A stretch of DNA of 64,000 bases from Thermoplasmata archaeon. GTDB taxonomy: Archaea > Thermoplasmatota > Thermoplasmata > UBA10834. Every line of letters starts with the position of its first letter. Position 1 is the first letter of the stretch. The position numbers and the translations under genes are program-made. The notes under the pieces were generated by a model that worked only from the letters and a program-made list of their open reading frames with translations, was not told the origin of the DNA and ran no database searches. Shown here in pieces: positions 41,358-50,217 of this stretch. The DNA is taken from the NCBI GenBank assembly GCA_029864565.1, contig JAOTTD010000010.1, positions 1 to 64,000 on the forward strand. Reading direction: 5' to 3'.

Positions 41358-42271
41358 CCCAGTACGCCTATTTCTTCGGATGCATCATACCCAACCGGTA
41401 TCCTGGCATAGAGTACGCTGTAAGATGGGTCTGCGGAAGCGAGGGGTTCGACCTGGATGTCGCAGACATCAAGGAGTTCTCCTGTTGTCCGGTACCAGGC
41501 ATCTTCTACTCTTCCGACAAGAACACCTGGTTGCTGCTGGCAGCTCGAAACCTTACGCTCGCCCAGAATGAAAGGAGGGAGATTCTCACCGTCTGCAACG
41601 GCTGTCTCACCTCACTGCTCAAGGCTACCGAGTACCTCACCGACCCGAAGAGCCTTGGCAAGGTTAACCGAGTGCTATCCCAGATAGGCAGGAAGTACAC
41701 TGGCATTCCCAGGAAGACTGAGGGACGGCGACGCATAATGGAGCCTGTCAAGGTGCGGCACTTCGTCGATGTGATGATCAACGATGTCGGTCTGGAGAGC
41801 ATTGCCGAGCGCACGAAGAAGCCACTCAAGAACATCAGAGCTGCTGTACATTACGGCTGCCACTACCTGAGACCGACCGAGAATCAGACGATCGATGATC
41901 CCAACGACCCTGTCAACATAGACAAGATCATCGAGACATGCGGTGCAACAAGCGTCGAGTACGAAGATAAACTTGACTGCTGCGGAGCTGGCGGCGGTGT
42001 AAGATCCCACGTTGTGGAACTTGCCAACTCGCTCACCGAGGACAAGTGCAGGAACATCGCCGAGGTGGGCGCGGACTGCATAGTCACGGGATGCCCGTTC
42101 TGCCTCCTTCAGTTCGACAACGCGCAGAAGTCCTTCACGAAGGAGGGGATACCGGCGATGCACGTATCACAGTTTCAGGCCTTGGCCATGGGAATCGACC
42201 CGATTTCGCTCGGCTTCGACACCCACCACGTTTCCGCACACTCGTTTCTCAGGAAGCTCAGGGGGACCTAG
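41354..42271 (+). CDS. hdrB: Heterodisulfide reductase subunit B (catalytic)
   Basis: A 305-residue protein with two CCG domains that hold the non-cubane iron-sulfur clusters where disulfide is reduced. The first has YFFGCIIPNRYPGIEY, SCCPVPGIFYSS and CNGCLTSL; the second has HYGCHYLRPTE, LDCCGAGGGVRSH and TGCPFCLLQFD. All cysteines expected for both clusters are present. The start is TTG overlapping the hdrC stop. No mcr gene is in this window, so the natural substrate could be CoM-S-S-CoB or another disulfide or thiol; that is open. Confidence 0.95.
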   Translation: MTQYAYFFGCIIPNRYPGIEYAVRWVCGSEGFDLDVADIKEFSCCPVPGIFYSSDKNTWLLLAARNLTLAQNERREILTVCNGCLTSLLKATEYLTDPKSLGKVNRVLSQIGRKYTGIPRKTEGRRRIMEPVKVRHFVDVMINDVGLESIAERTKKPLKNIRAAVHYGCHYLRPTENQTIDDPNDPVNIDKIIETCGATSVEYEDKLDCCGAGGGVRSHVVELANSLTEDKCRNIAEVGADCIVTGCPFCLLQFDNAQKSFTKEGIPAMHVSQFQALAMGIDPISLGFDTHHVSAHSFLRKLRGT

Positions 42272-42273
42272 CA

Positions 42274-42717
42274 ATGGAGAAAGGTGTGGATCTCGAGGAG
42301 CGGCGGCCGATCTACGAGCCGAAGATAGTGGCATTCTGCTGCAATTGGTGCTCATATGCGGGCGCGGATCTCGCTGGAACTACGAGGCTGCAATATCCCA
42401 CGAATGTCAGGATCGTCAGAGTGATGTGCTCTGGGAGGGTCGACCCGGCTTTCGTTCTCAAGGCCTTCTCGCTCGGAGCGGATGGCGTGCTTGTCGCTGG
42501 ATGCCATCCCTCGGACTGTCATTACATCAACGGGAACGAGAAGGCTGCGATGAGAGGGACATTCCTCTCGGAGTTCCTTGAGGACGCGGGATTGGAGCCG
42601 CAACGCTTCAAAGTGGAATGGATCGCAGGTTCGGAGGGGCAGAAGTTCGCGAACATCGTGAAGCAAATGGTTGCCGAACTAGAAGCGCTCGGACCGATTG
42701 CCGAGGGGTGTGCGTAG
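42274..42717 (+). CDS. mvhD: MvhD/FlpD-type [2Fe-2S] electron-transfer subunit (copy 1)
   Basis: A 147-residue protein. [19 protein letters not shown] near residue 15, [36 protein letters not shown], and RFKVEWIAGSEGQKFANIV define the family. The cysteines bind a [2Fe-2S] cluster that links MvhG hydrogenase (or formate dehydrogenase) to HdrA. It lies directly between hdrB and the tandem HdrA. Four MvhD-type domains occur in this cluster, suggesting several HdrA-docking units. Confidence 0.93.
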   Translation: MEKGVDLEERRPIYEPKIVAFCCNWCSYAGADLAGTTRLQYPTNVRIVRVMCSGRVDPAFVLKAFSLGADGVLVAGCHPSDCHYINGNEKAAMRGTFLSEFLEDAGLEPQRFKVEWIAGSEGQKFANIVKQMVAELEALGPIAEGCA

Positions 42718-42719
42718 TG

Positions 42720-45700
42720 ATGGGAGAGAAGGAAGTCGTCGGCGCGGCCATGGTCGTGGGCGGAGGACCAGCGGGGATGCAGGCCGCATTAGATCTCGCA
42801 GAATCTGGATACAGAGTCTACCTATTGGAGACGACACCGAGCATTGGCGGCACGATGGCCCAACTGGACAAGACGTTTCCCACGAACGATTGTTCGATGT
42901 GCATACTGTCTCCGAAGCTGGTCGCCACGGGAAGACACGAAAGCATCACCCTCCTCACGAATGCCGAGCTGAAGAAGGTAGAGGGAGAAGCCGGCAGGTT
43001 CAAGATAACGGTCACAAGGCATCAGCGCTTCATAATCGAGGAGAAGTGTACTGGCTGTGGAGTATGCGCTGAACACTGCCCTATAGAAGGCGCCAACTCA
43101 TTCGATAGAGATCTCGCCCCGGCCAAGGCAGTGTATGTCCCGTTCCCTCAGGCGGTACCACTGATCTATACCATCGACAAGGGCTTGTGCATCGGCTGCG
43201 GCATATGCGAGAAGTTCTGTGAAGCGGACGCAATCGAATACGGCATGGACTCCGAAATCGATGAGACGATTGAGGTAGGGGCGATAGTCCTTGCTCCAGG
43301 CTATGAGGTGTTTGACTCCTCGAAGAGGATCGCGTACGGCCATGGGGTCTATCCGAACGTGGTCAGCAACATCGAATTTGAGAGGATGCTCAGCGCTTCC
43401 GGCCCGACCGAGGGGCACGTGATCAGACCCTCGGACGGCGATGTGCCGAAGAGCATAGCATTCATACAGTGCGTGGGATCCAGGGACGCTCAAACCGTCA
43501 ATACCTACTGCTCATCGTACTGTTGCATGGCCGCGCTGAAACAGGCGGTAATCGCTCAGGAACACTTGCCGGGACTCGAGACAACGATATTCTTCATGGA
43601 CACGCGCGCATTCGGAAAGGAATTCGAGGAGTATCTCCATCGGGCGGAGCATGAATACGGCGTCAGGGTCTTCAGAAACAACAGGATATCGAAAGTCCAG
43701 CAGGATCAGGAGACCAGCAACCTAATTCTCAGTTTCATTGACGGCGCTCACATCGGCGAGAAGATCTTCGACATGGTCGTCCTTTCGGCCGGCGCCAAAC
43801 CGCCTGAGATGTCGCGCCAACTCGCCAAGATGCTGAATATCAAGACGAACAAGTTTGGCTTCTGCGAAACCGATGAGCTCTTGCCGGTTGATACCTCAAT
43901 GCCAGGCATATACGTATGTGGAGCATTCTCCGGTCCCAAGGACATCCCTGACTCGGTGGCCCAAGCAAGCGGCGCAGCAGGCAGGGTCGCGGCTCTGCTC
44001 GCTGATCAAAGGGGGAAGCTTGTCACAAAGAAGGAATATCCCGAAGAGAAGGACCTGACAGGTCAGGAGCCACGAATGGGCGTGTTCGTCTGTCACTGTG
44101 GGATCAACATAGGGTCGGTCGTGAACGTCCCTGAGGTGATGGAGTACGCGTCCAAGCTCCCCGGAGTGGTGTACGCGGAGGCGAACCTTTACACTTGCTC
44201 TCAGGACACGCAGAAGAAGATCAGAGAGATGATCGAGAAGCACGACCTCAACCGTGTCGTCGTTGCGAGCTGCACACCACGAACACACGAACCGCTGTTC
44301 CAGAATACCGTGAGAGAAGCAGGCCTTAACAAATACTTGTTCGAGATGGCCAATATCAGAGACCAATGCTCATGGGTTCATCGATTGGTGCCTGAGGCGG
44401 CGACGAAGAAGGCGAAGGACCTCGTGCGGATGGCAGTGGCAAAGGCGAGTAAGCTGGAGCCGCTCCCGCAGCCAAAGATACCAGTCACGCCCGCCGCTCT
44501 CGTCATCGGGGGAGGATTAAGTGGAATGACTTCAGCTCTCGAAATCGCGAGGGCGGGATACGAAGTCCACCTGGTCGAGAAGGAGAAGGAGCTGGGCGGG
44601 CATCTAAGGACGATATACGGTACGCTCGCTGGCGTGGACCCGCAGAAGACTTTCGCGAAATTGAAAGAGGAAGTGCTCGAGAATAAGAACATCAAGGTTC
44701 ATCTCGAGGATACCGTCGAGGAAGTCAAGGGCTACATCGGCAATTTCGAAACTGCCCTGAAGAGCGGGGAGAAGATAGAACACGGCGCGATAGTGCTGGC
44801 GACAGGCGCCATAGAATACGAGCCGAAGGAGTATCTGTATGGTGAGCACCCGAAGGTGATAAGACAGACTACCCTCGGAGAGATGCTCGCCTCCAACAAG
44901 TTCGATGCGAAAAGCGTTGTGATAATCCAGTGCGTCGGGTCAAGGAACGACGAGCACCCAAACTGCTCCAGAATCTGTTGCTCGACAGCGATGGCCAACG
45001 CTCTGAGGATCAAGAGAGAGCACCCCGACACGGATGTGTTCGTACTCTTCAGGGACATACGTACCTACGGGTTTGCCGAAGAGAACTACAACGAGGCCGC
45101 CCGCCTGGGAGTCAGGTTCCTTAGGTACGATCCGGCATCACCGCCGGAAGTGATGGCGGACGGAGACGCCCTCGAGGTCCATGTTGATGAGCAATTCATC
45201 GAGGAGAAGATCCTCCTCCGGCCGGATTATCTGGTGCTCAACGCAGCCATCCACCCCAATCCGGACAACAAGAGTCTCGCGCAGCTGCTGAAGGTTCCAC
45301 AAAACAAGGAGGGATTCTTCCTGGAAGCTCACATGAAGCTCAGGCCGGTGGACTTCGCCACGGACGGTATCTTCCTCTGCGGTCTCGCGCATTCGCCAAG
45401 GCTAATCGATGAAAGCATCTCACAGGCCTTGGCAGCCGCTGCCAGGGTGAATACCGTGTTGTCAAAACCCTTCATAGAGGCTGAGGGTGTCGTGAGCGTC
45501 GTGGATGAAGACAAGTGCGTCGGATGCGGGAGATGCGAGGAGATATGCGAATATGGAGCTCCCGTTGTGGAAGAGGTCTCCCCCGGCGTGTTCAAGTCCC
45601 GCATAAAGGAAGCACTCTGCAAGGGTTGTGGATCATGCGCTGTCGAATGCTGCACGAGGGCCATACGACCGAAGCACTTCAGAAGCGACCAGATCATCAC

Positions 45701-45755
45701 GATGATCGAAGCGGCGCTTGCAGATGAGGAGCCTGAACAGGAGGTGAAAGCATGA
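42720..45755 (+). CDS. Tandem-fused HdrA (two HdrA units in one chain), copy 1
   Basis: A 1011-residue protein made of two HdrA-like halves. Half one (1-430): FAD site [19 protein letters not shown] near residue 12, [15 protein letters not shown], clusters [12 protein letters not shown] (110) and [11 protein letters not shown] (157). Half two: [14 protein letters not shown] (457), [24 protein letters not shown], a second FAD site [19 protein letters not shown] (595), then two ferredoxin clusters [12 protein letters not shown] (932) and [12 protein letters not shown] (966). A normal HdrA is about 650-700 residues, so this carries two flavins per chain. The ATG at 42720 (or GTG 42717) follows GAGGGGTG and sits at the mvhD stop. 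It ends overlapping the MvhD-HdrD gene by four bases. Confidence 0.9.
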   Translation: MGEKEVVGAAMVVGGGPAGMQAALDLAESGYRVYLLETTPSIGGTMAQLDKTFPTNDCSMCILSPKLVATGRHESITLLTNAELKKVEGEAGRFKITVTRHQRFIIEEKCTGCGVCAEHCPIEGANSFDRDLAPAKAVYVPFPQAVPLIYTIDKGLCIGCGICEKFCEADAIEYGMDSEIDETIEVGAIVLAPGYEVFDSSKRIAYGHGVYPNVVSNIEFERMLSASGPTEGHVIRPSDGDVPKSIAFIQCVGSRDAQTVNTYCSSYCCMAALKQAVIAQEHLPGLETTIFFMDTRAFGKEFEEYLHRAEHEYGVRVFRNNRISKVQQDQETSNLILSFIDGAHIGEKIFDMVVLSAGAKPPEMSRQLAKMLNIKTNKFGFCETDELLPVDTSMPGIYVCGAFSGPKDIPDSVAQASGAAGRVAALLADQRGKLVTKKEYPEEKDLTGQEPRMGVFVCHCGINIGSVVNVPEVMEYASKLPGVVYAEANLYTCSQDTQKKIREMIEKHDLNRVVVASCTPRTHEPLFQNTVREAGLNKYLFEMANIRDQCSWVHRLVPEAATKKAKDLVRMAVAKASKLEPLPQPKIPVTPAALVIGGGLSGMTSALEIARAGYEVHLVEKEKELGGHLRTIYGTLAGVDPQKTFAKLKEEVLENKNIKVHLEDTVEEVKGYIGNFETALKSGEKIEHGAIVLATGAIEYEPKEYLYGEHPKVIRQTTLGEMLASNKFDAKSVVIIQCVGSRNDEHPNCSRICCSTAMANALRIKREHPDTDVFVLFRDIRTYGFAEENYNEAARLGVRFLRYDPASPPEVMADGDALEVHVDEQFIEEKILLRPDYLVLNAAIHPNPDNKSLAQLLKVPQNKEGFFLEAHMKLRPVDFATDGIFLCGLAHSPRLIDESISQALAAAARVNTVLSKPFIEAEGVVSVVDEDKCVGCGRCEEICEYGAPVVEEVSPGVFKSRIKEALCKGCGSCAVECCTRAIRPKHFRSDQIITMIEAALADEEPEQEVKA

Positions 45756-47347
45756 CGAACGATGGCTTCGAACCCAACATCGTCGCCTTCTGCTGCAATT
45801 GGTGCTCGTACGCGGGTGCTGACCTGGCAGGCGTCAGCAGGATGCAGTATCCCCCGAACGCCCGTGTAATACGCGTGATGTGCTCGGGAAGAGTGGAGCC
45901 CTATTTCATTCTCAGAGCCCTCGAGCTGGGTGCGGACGGCGTGCTCGTGGCTGGGTGTCACATCGGTGACTGTCACTACATCTCCGGAAACGTCGAAGCG
46001 GAAAAGAGGATGAAGGCGACCCAGGACCTCCTGGACATCGTCGGCATTGGGAGAGACCGTATGAGGCTGGAATGGATCTCCGCCTCAGAAGGGCAGAAAT
46101 TCGCCTCGACGATGAAGGAGTTCACTGAGCAGATACGCGACCTGGGTCCGAACCCGATGCCTGGACAACCCAAGACGAAATACGACCCCGCAAAACTGAA
46201 GCCGAATGTCGACCGGCTAATCGAGGACACCGGGGCTTTCGACTGCGTCGAGTGCGGTAAATGCACTACGGTGTGCCCAGTGGCCAAATACGATACCGAA
46301 TTCGCCCCCAGAACCATCGTCCTGAAGGCGACGGAGGGACAGGCCGACTCGATCGTCGCAAGCAAGGACATCTGGACCTGTATAACCTGTGAACAGTGCA
46401 ATTCGATGTGTCCATACAAGGTGGATTATTCCGGCTTCATCAGGGGACTGAGGACGGAGGCTGCAGCAGTGGATGCGACGCCAGCCTGTAGCCAGGGAGG
46501 GCTTATGCAGGGGATGATGCGGATCCAAGCCCACGGCAACTTCGAGCAGAAGAGGCTCGGATGGCTCACACCAGAGCTGAAGGTCGCGGATAGCGGCGAT
46601 GTCTTCTATTTCACAGGGTGCGTGTCGTATTTCGACACCATCTTCAACGACAGAGAACTGAACCTTTCGGGCATACCCCAGGCAGTGGTCAAGATAATGA
46701 ACAGCGCAGGCATCACTCCGGTGGTTAGCAACGATGAGGTTTGCTGCGGGCACGATTTGAACTGGACAGGCGACGAGGAGGGACTCCAGCGGCTGATGAA
46801 GAAGAATGTGGAGCTAATCAAGGCGTCCGGGGCGAAGAAGGTCGTGTTCTCGTGCCCCGAGTGCATGAGGACCTTCGACATGGACTATCAGGACCTTATG
46901 GGGGACTTCGATTTCGAGATGAACCACATATCCGAGTTCGTCGATGATCTCATCCAGGACGGGAAGTTGAAGTTCAAGAAAGGAAACGATAAGCTGACCT
47001 TCCAGGATTCGTGCCGACTCGGCAGACACCTTGGCATCTACGACCCTCCCAGAAGCGCTTTGAAGGGCATCGGACCGGATGTCGTGGAAATGGAGAACAC
47101 GAAGGACAAGGCGACGTGCTGCGGTGTGAGCGCTTGGGCCACATGCGACGACGTCGCGCGCAAGCTACAAGTGGAAAGACTGAAGGAAGCCAAGAAGACG
47201 GGGGCGGATTGCCTTGTCACAGGCTGTTACAAATGTATGATCCATCTGGCTTGCGCCCGAGACAATAAGATCGAAGGAGTCCCGAAGGAGCAGGTGGACA
47301 TCAAGGTCAAAGACCTGAGTGTTGCGATCGCGGAGGCGCTGGAATGA
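45752..47347 (+). CDS. MvhD-HdrD fusion (MvhD plus HdrC-like and HdrB-like domains)
   Basis: A 531-residue three-part protein. Residues 1-145 are MvhD ([26 protein letters not shown]). Residues 150-250 are HdrC/GlpC-like with [17 protein letters not shown] (165) and [16 protein letters not shown] (210). Residues 270-531 have two CCG domains: GCVSYFDT (290), [10 protein letters not shown] (331), SCPECMRTF (368), then [10 protein letters not shown] (421), [12 protein letters not shown] (456), GCYKCMIH (491). HdrD of methylotrophic methanogens has the same HdrC-HdrB order. Joining MvhD in front puts the hydrogenase-side electron carrier and a disulfide-reductase-like site in one chain. Its ATG overlaps the tandem HdrA stop. 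Confidence 0.9.
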   Translation: MTNDGFEPNIVAFCCNWCSYAGADLAGVSRMQYPPNARVIRVMCSGRVEPYFILRALELGADGVLVAGCHIGDCHYISGNVEAEKRMKATQDLLDIVGIGRDRMRLEWISASEGQKFASTMKEFTEQIRDLGPNPMPGQPKTKYDPAKLKPNVDRLIEDTGAFDCVECGKCTTVCPVAKYDTEFAPRTIVLKATEGQADSIVASKDIWTCITCEQCNSMCPYKVDYSGFIRGLRTEAAAVDATPACSQGGLMQGMMRIQAHGNFEQKRLGWLTPELKVADSGDVFYFTGCVSYFDTIFNDRELNLSGIPQAVVKIMNSAGITPVVSNDEVCCGHDLNWTGDEEGLQRLMKKNVELIKASGAKKVVFSCPECMRTFDMDYQDLMGDFDFEMNHISEFVDDLIQDGKLKFKKGNDKLTFQDSCRLGRHLGIYDPPRSALKGIGPDVVEMENTKDKATCCGVSAWATCDDVARKLQVERLKEAKKTGADCLVTGCYKCMIHLACARDNKIEGVPKEQVDIKVKDLSVAIAEALE

Positions 47348-47505
47348 TGGTTCACAAAGGGGTCGTGAATCGCACAAGATTCGCCAATAGCCCAACGAAA
47401 CACATAAAAGAGGGGATTCAATACCGCAAAGGCAAGAGGGGTTCGTTGATTGTAGTGTATACAATGCAACAGCAATTGAACATGCGACTTGAAGGGGGTT
47501 TTTGA
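47348..47505 (+). promoter_or_regulatory. Promoter region of the second hdr/mvh block
   Basis: A 158-base gap separates the first block from the second. GTGTATACAA (47455-47464) is a TATA candidate about 45 bases before the TTG start, and GAAGGGGG (47491-47498) is the ribosome-binding site. The second block of eight genes (47506-59335) may therefore be transcribed on its own. Confidence 0.4.
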
Positions 47506-50211
47506 TTGAAGAGATCCGTAATGGTGATTGGGGGCGGAATTTCCGGAATACAGGCTGCTTTGGACCTAGCCGAGAAGGGGATCAAGGTCGATCTTGTGGA
47601 GAAACTGCCTAGCATAGGCGGAAGAATGGCACAGTTGGACAAGACATTCCCGACCAACGATTGCTCTATCTGCATCTTGGCGCCAAAGATGGCCGACTGC
47701 TACTCGCACCCCAATGTTAACGTGATGACTTACTCAGAGGTAAAGGATATCTCCGGAAAGGCCGGGGATTTCAAGGTTGATGTGCTCAAGAAGGCGAGAT
47801 TCGTCGATGAGGAGAAATGCACTGGCTGTGGCGACTGCTTCAAAGTCTGCCCGGTCAGCCTTCCGAACGAATTCGACATGGACATGAGGGAGAGACCGGC
47901 AATCTACGTGCCGTTCCTTCAGTCGGTTCCAAGGGCTGCAACTATTGACAGGGCTGGAGTGGCGCCGTGCTCCAACAAATGTCCGGCTGGACTGAGCGCC
48001 CAGGGGTACGTCGCACTCATAAGAGCCGAGAAGTTCAAGGAAGCGGTGAACCTGATACGAAAGACCGTCCCGCTCCCATCCGTATGTGGACGCATATGCC
48101 ATCACCCATGCGAGGAGGGGTGTAACAGAACGGAAGTTGACGACCCAGTGGCAATCGCCGGATTGAAAGCTTTCGTCGGGGACTACGTCCGCCAGCAGGG
48201 TGAGGACGTGCCGACTCCGATTGAGGAGGAGCGGAAGGAGAAGGTCGCGGTTGTGGGGGCTGGCCCGGCCGGCTTGGCGGCAGCTTACCGTCTCGCGCTA
48301 AAGGGATTTAAGGTCAAGATAATAGAGGCTACATCAAAGCCCGGCGGAATGCTCTGGTGGGGCATTCCCGATTACCGTCTCCCCAAGGATGTGCTGACTG
48401 CCGAGGTGGACTACCTGTTGGCGCATGGAATCGACATCGAGTACGGGAAGACCGTCGGCAAGGATCTGACGCTCGAGGACCTGAAGAAGGAGTACGATGC
48501 CGTCTTCCTTGCCATAGGAGCTCACGAAAGCCTAAAGCTGGGTGTCCCGGGCGAGGACCTGGAAGGGGTTGTCCATGGCGTGGACTTCCTCCACAGGGCC
48601 GCAGACAAGGAGACAGTCGCAATTGGCAAGAAGGTGGCGGTTATCGGCGGTGGAAACGCAGCGATGGACGCCGCGAGGACGGCCTTGCGCATGGGCTCGG
48701 ATGTGACTGTGATATACCGCCGGACTAAGGACGAGATGCCCGCGATTGGAGCTGAAATCAAGGGGGCGGAAGAGGAAGGAGTCAAGTTCGAGTTCTTGGC
48801 ATCGCCGGTTAAGATTCAAGGCAAGGACGGGAAGATTACGGCCATCGAGTGCATCAGGATGAAGCTTGGCGAGCCTGACCAGTCAGGCCGTCCGCGCCCA
48901 GTGCCCGTCGAGGGGTCGGAATTCACCGTCGACGTCGACACGATCATTCCCGCAGTGAGCCAGGCGCCGAACCTGGATGCCCTTGGCTCGAAAGACCTTG
49001 CGGTCACGAAGTGGAAGACCCTGGAGGTCAACCCTGGCAATTTGAGCACAAACATCCCGGGCGTCTTCGCAGGTGGAGATGCCGTTTCGGGACCGGCGTC
49101 GGCTGTCGAGGCATTTGCGGCTGGCAATAAGGCCGCGCGATACATCGAAAAGTTGCTGAACGGGGAGAGCATCGAGCCGGAACCCGAGGAGAAGGACGAG
49201 CATGTGATCACTCTCGACGACGTCAAGGCGAGGATGGAAGGAGAGATCACGAAGAGCGAGCGCGTTCTCAGGCAACATATTCCAGATGACAAGCGCAGAA
49301 CCTCCTTTGAGGAGGTCGAGAAGGTGTTCACCAAGGAGGAGGCGCTCAAGGAGGCGGCTCGATGCGTGAGCTGCGGACCGTGCTCCCAGTGCGAGGCGTG
49401 TGCCCCTGCGTGCGGTCCCAACGCCATAGACTACAACATGAAGGATCAGGTAGTGACGCTGAATCCGGCGGCAATCGTAGTCGCCACGGGCTTCGATGTA
49501 TGGGACCCGACATCCGCCTCTGAGTACGGCTACAAGAAGTACCCGAACGTCTACACGGCGATGGAGTACGAGCGTATGATCAACGCCGCTGGACCCACTG
49601 GAGGACACATAGTGAGGCGATCCGACGGGGAGCACCCCAAGAAGCTGGCGTTCATCCAGTGCGTAGGATCGAGAAACCCGCAGGTGGGGCATCCCTATTG
49701 TTGTGCGGTGTGCTGCATGCATGCCACGAAGGAGGCTATGCTCGCCAGGGAACACTACGAAGACATCAATTCGACGATATTCTACAAGGACATGAGGGCC
49801 TGCGCAAAGGGGTTCAACGAGTACGTCGAGAGGGCGAAGAGCGATTACGGAGTCAGCTACATCAACTCCGATGCAACCGTACAGGAGAACGCGGAGACCC
49901 ATAATCCAATTGTCGTCTTCGACGTGGGCGGAAAGCAACAGTCTAAGGAATTCGATGCGGTCGTGCTCGCGACGACGCTTGTTCCCAGGAAGGACACAGT
50001 GGAACTGGCGAAGAAGCTCGGGCTGAAGCTCACGGAATTCGGCTTCTTCGAGTCTTCAGATAGCATCCTGGACTTCGGCAGGAGTGGCGTGCCCGGAATA
50101 TACCTCGCGGGATATTGCGCAGGACCTGCCGACATACCGGAATCCGTTGCCCAGGGATCGAGCGCGGCTGCCAAGGCAGCGGAAATTCTCGCCAATTCAG
50201 GAGGGGGGTGA
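47506..50211 (+). CDS. HdrA half interrupted by a GltD/NfnB-like NAD(P)H module
   Basis: A 901-residue chimera. Residues 1-140 are HdrA half one: [34 protein letters not shown], and CTGCGDCFKVCP (104). Residues about 150-570 are a GltD-type unit: an iron-sulfur domain (CSNKCPAGLSAQGY at 155; VCGRICHHPCEEGCNR at 193), FAD site VVGAGPAGLAAAYRLALKG (249), GGMLWWGIPDYRLPK, and NAD(P)H site VIGGGNAAMDAARTALRMG (379). HdrA then resumes with CVSCGPCSQCEACAPACG (620), [13 protein letters not shown] and GIYLAGYCAGPADIPESVAQ. The start is TTG after GAAGGGGG. The fusion suggests NAD(P)H as a redox partner of the Hdr flavin. The second HdrA half is the next gene, six bases on. Confidence 0.9.
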   Translation: MKRSVMVIGGGISGIQAALDLAEKGIKVDLVEKLPSIGGRMAQLDKTFPTNDCSICILAPKMADCYSHPNVNVMTYSEVKDISGKAGDFKVDVLKKARFVDEEKCTGCGDCFKVCPVSLPNEFDMDMRERPAIYVPFLQSVPRAATIDRAGVAPCSNKCPAGLSAQGYVALIRAEKFKEAVNLIRKTVPLPSVCGRICHHPCEEGCNRTEVDDPVAIAGLKAFVGDYVRQQGEDVPTPIEEERKEKVAVVGAGPAGLAAAYRLALKGFKVKIIEATSKPGGMLWWGIPDYRLPKDVLTAEVDYLLAHGIDIEYGKTVGKDLTLEDLKKEYDAVFLAIGAHESLKLGVPGEDLEGVVHGVDFLHRAADKETVAIGKKVAVIGGGNAAMDAARTALRMGSDVTVIYRRTKDEMPAIGAEIKGAEEEGVKFEFLASPVKIQGKDGKITAIECIRMKLGEPDQSGRPRPVPVEGSEFTVDVDTIIPAVSQAPNLDALGSKDLAVTKWKTLEVNPGNLSTNIPGVFAGGDAVSGPASAVEAFAAGNKAARYIEKLLNGESIEPEPEEKDEHVITLDDVKARMEGEITKSERVLRQHIPDDKRRTSFEEVEKVFTKEEALKEAARCVSCGPCSQCEACAPACGPNAIDYNMKDQVVTLNPAAIVVATGFDVWDPTSASEYGYKKYPNVYTAMEYERMINAAGPTGGHIVRRSDGEHPKKLAFIQCVGSRNPQVGHPYCCAVCCMHATKEAMLAREHYEDINSTIFYKDMRACAKGFNEYVERAKSDYGVSYINSDATVQENAETHNPIVVFDVGGKQQSKEFDAVVLATTLVPRKDTVELAKKLGLKLTEFGFFESSDSILDFGRSGVPGIYLAGYCAGPADIPESVAQGSSAAAKAAEILANSGGG

Positions 50212-50217
50212 ACGGAC

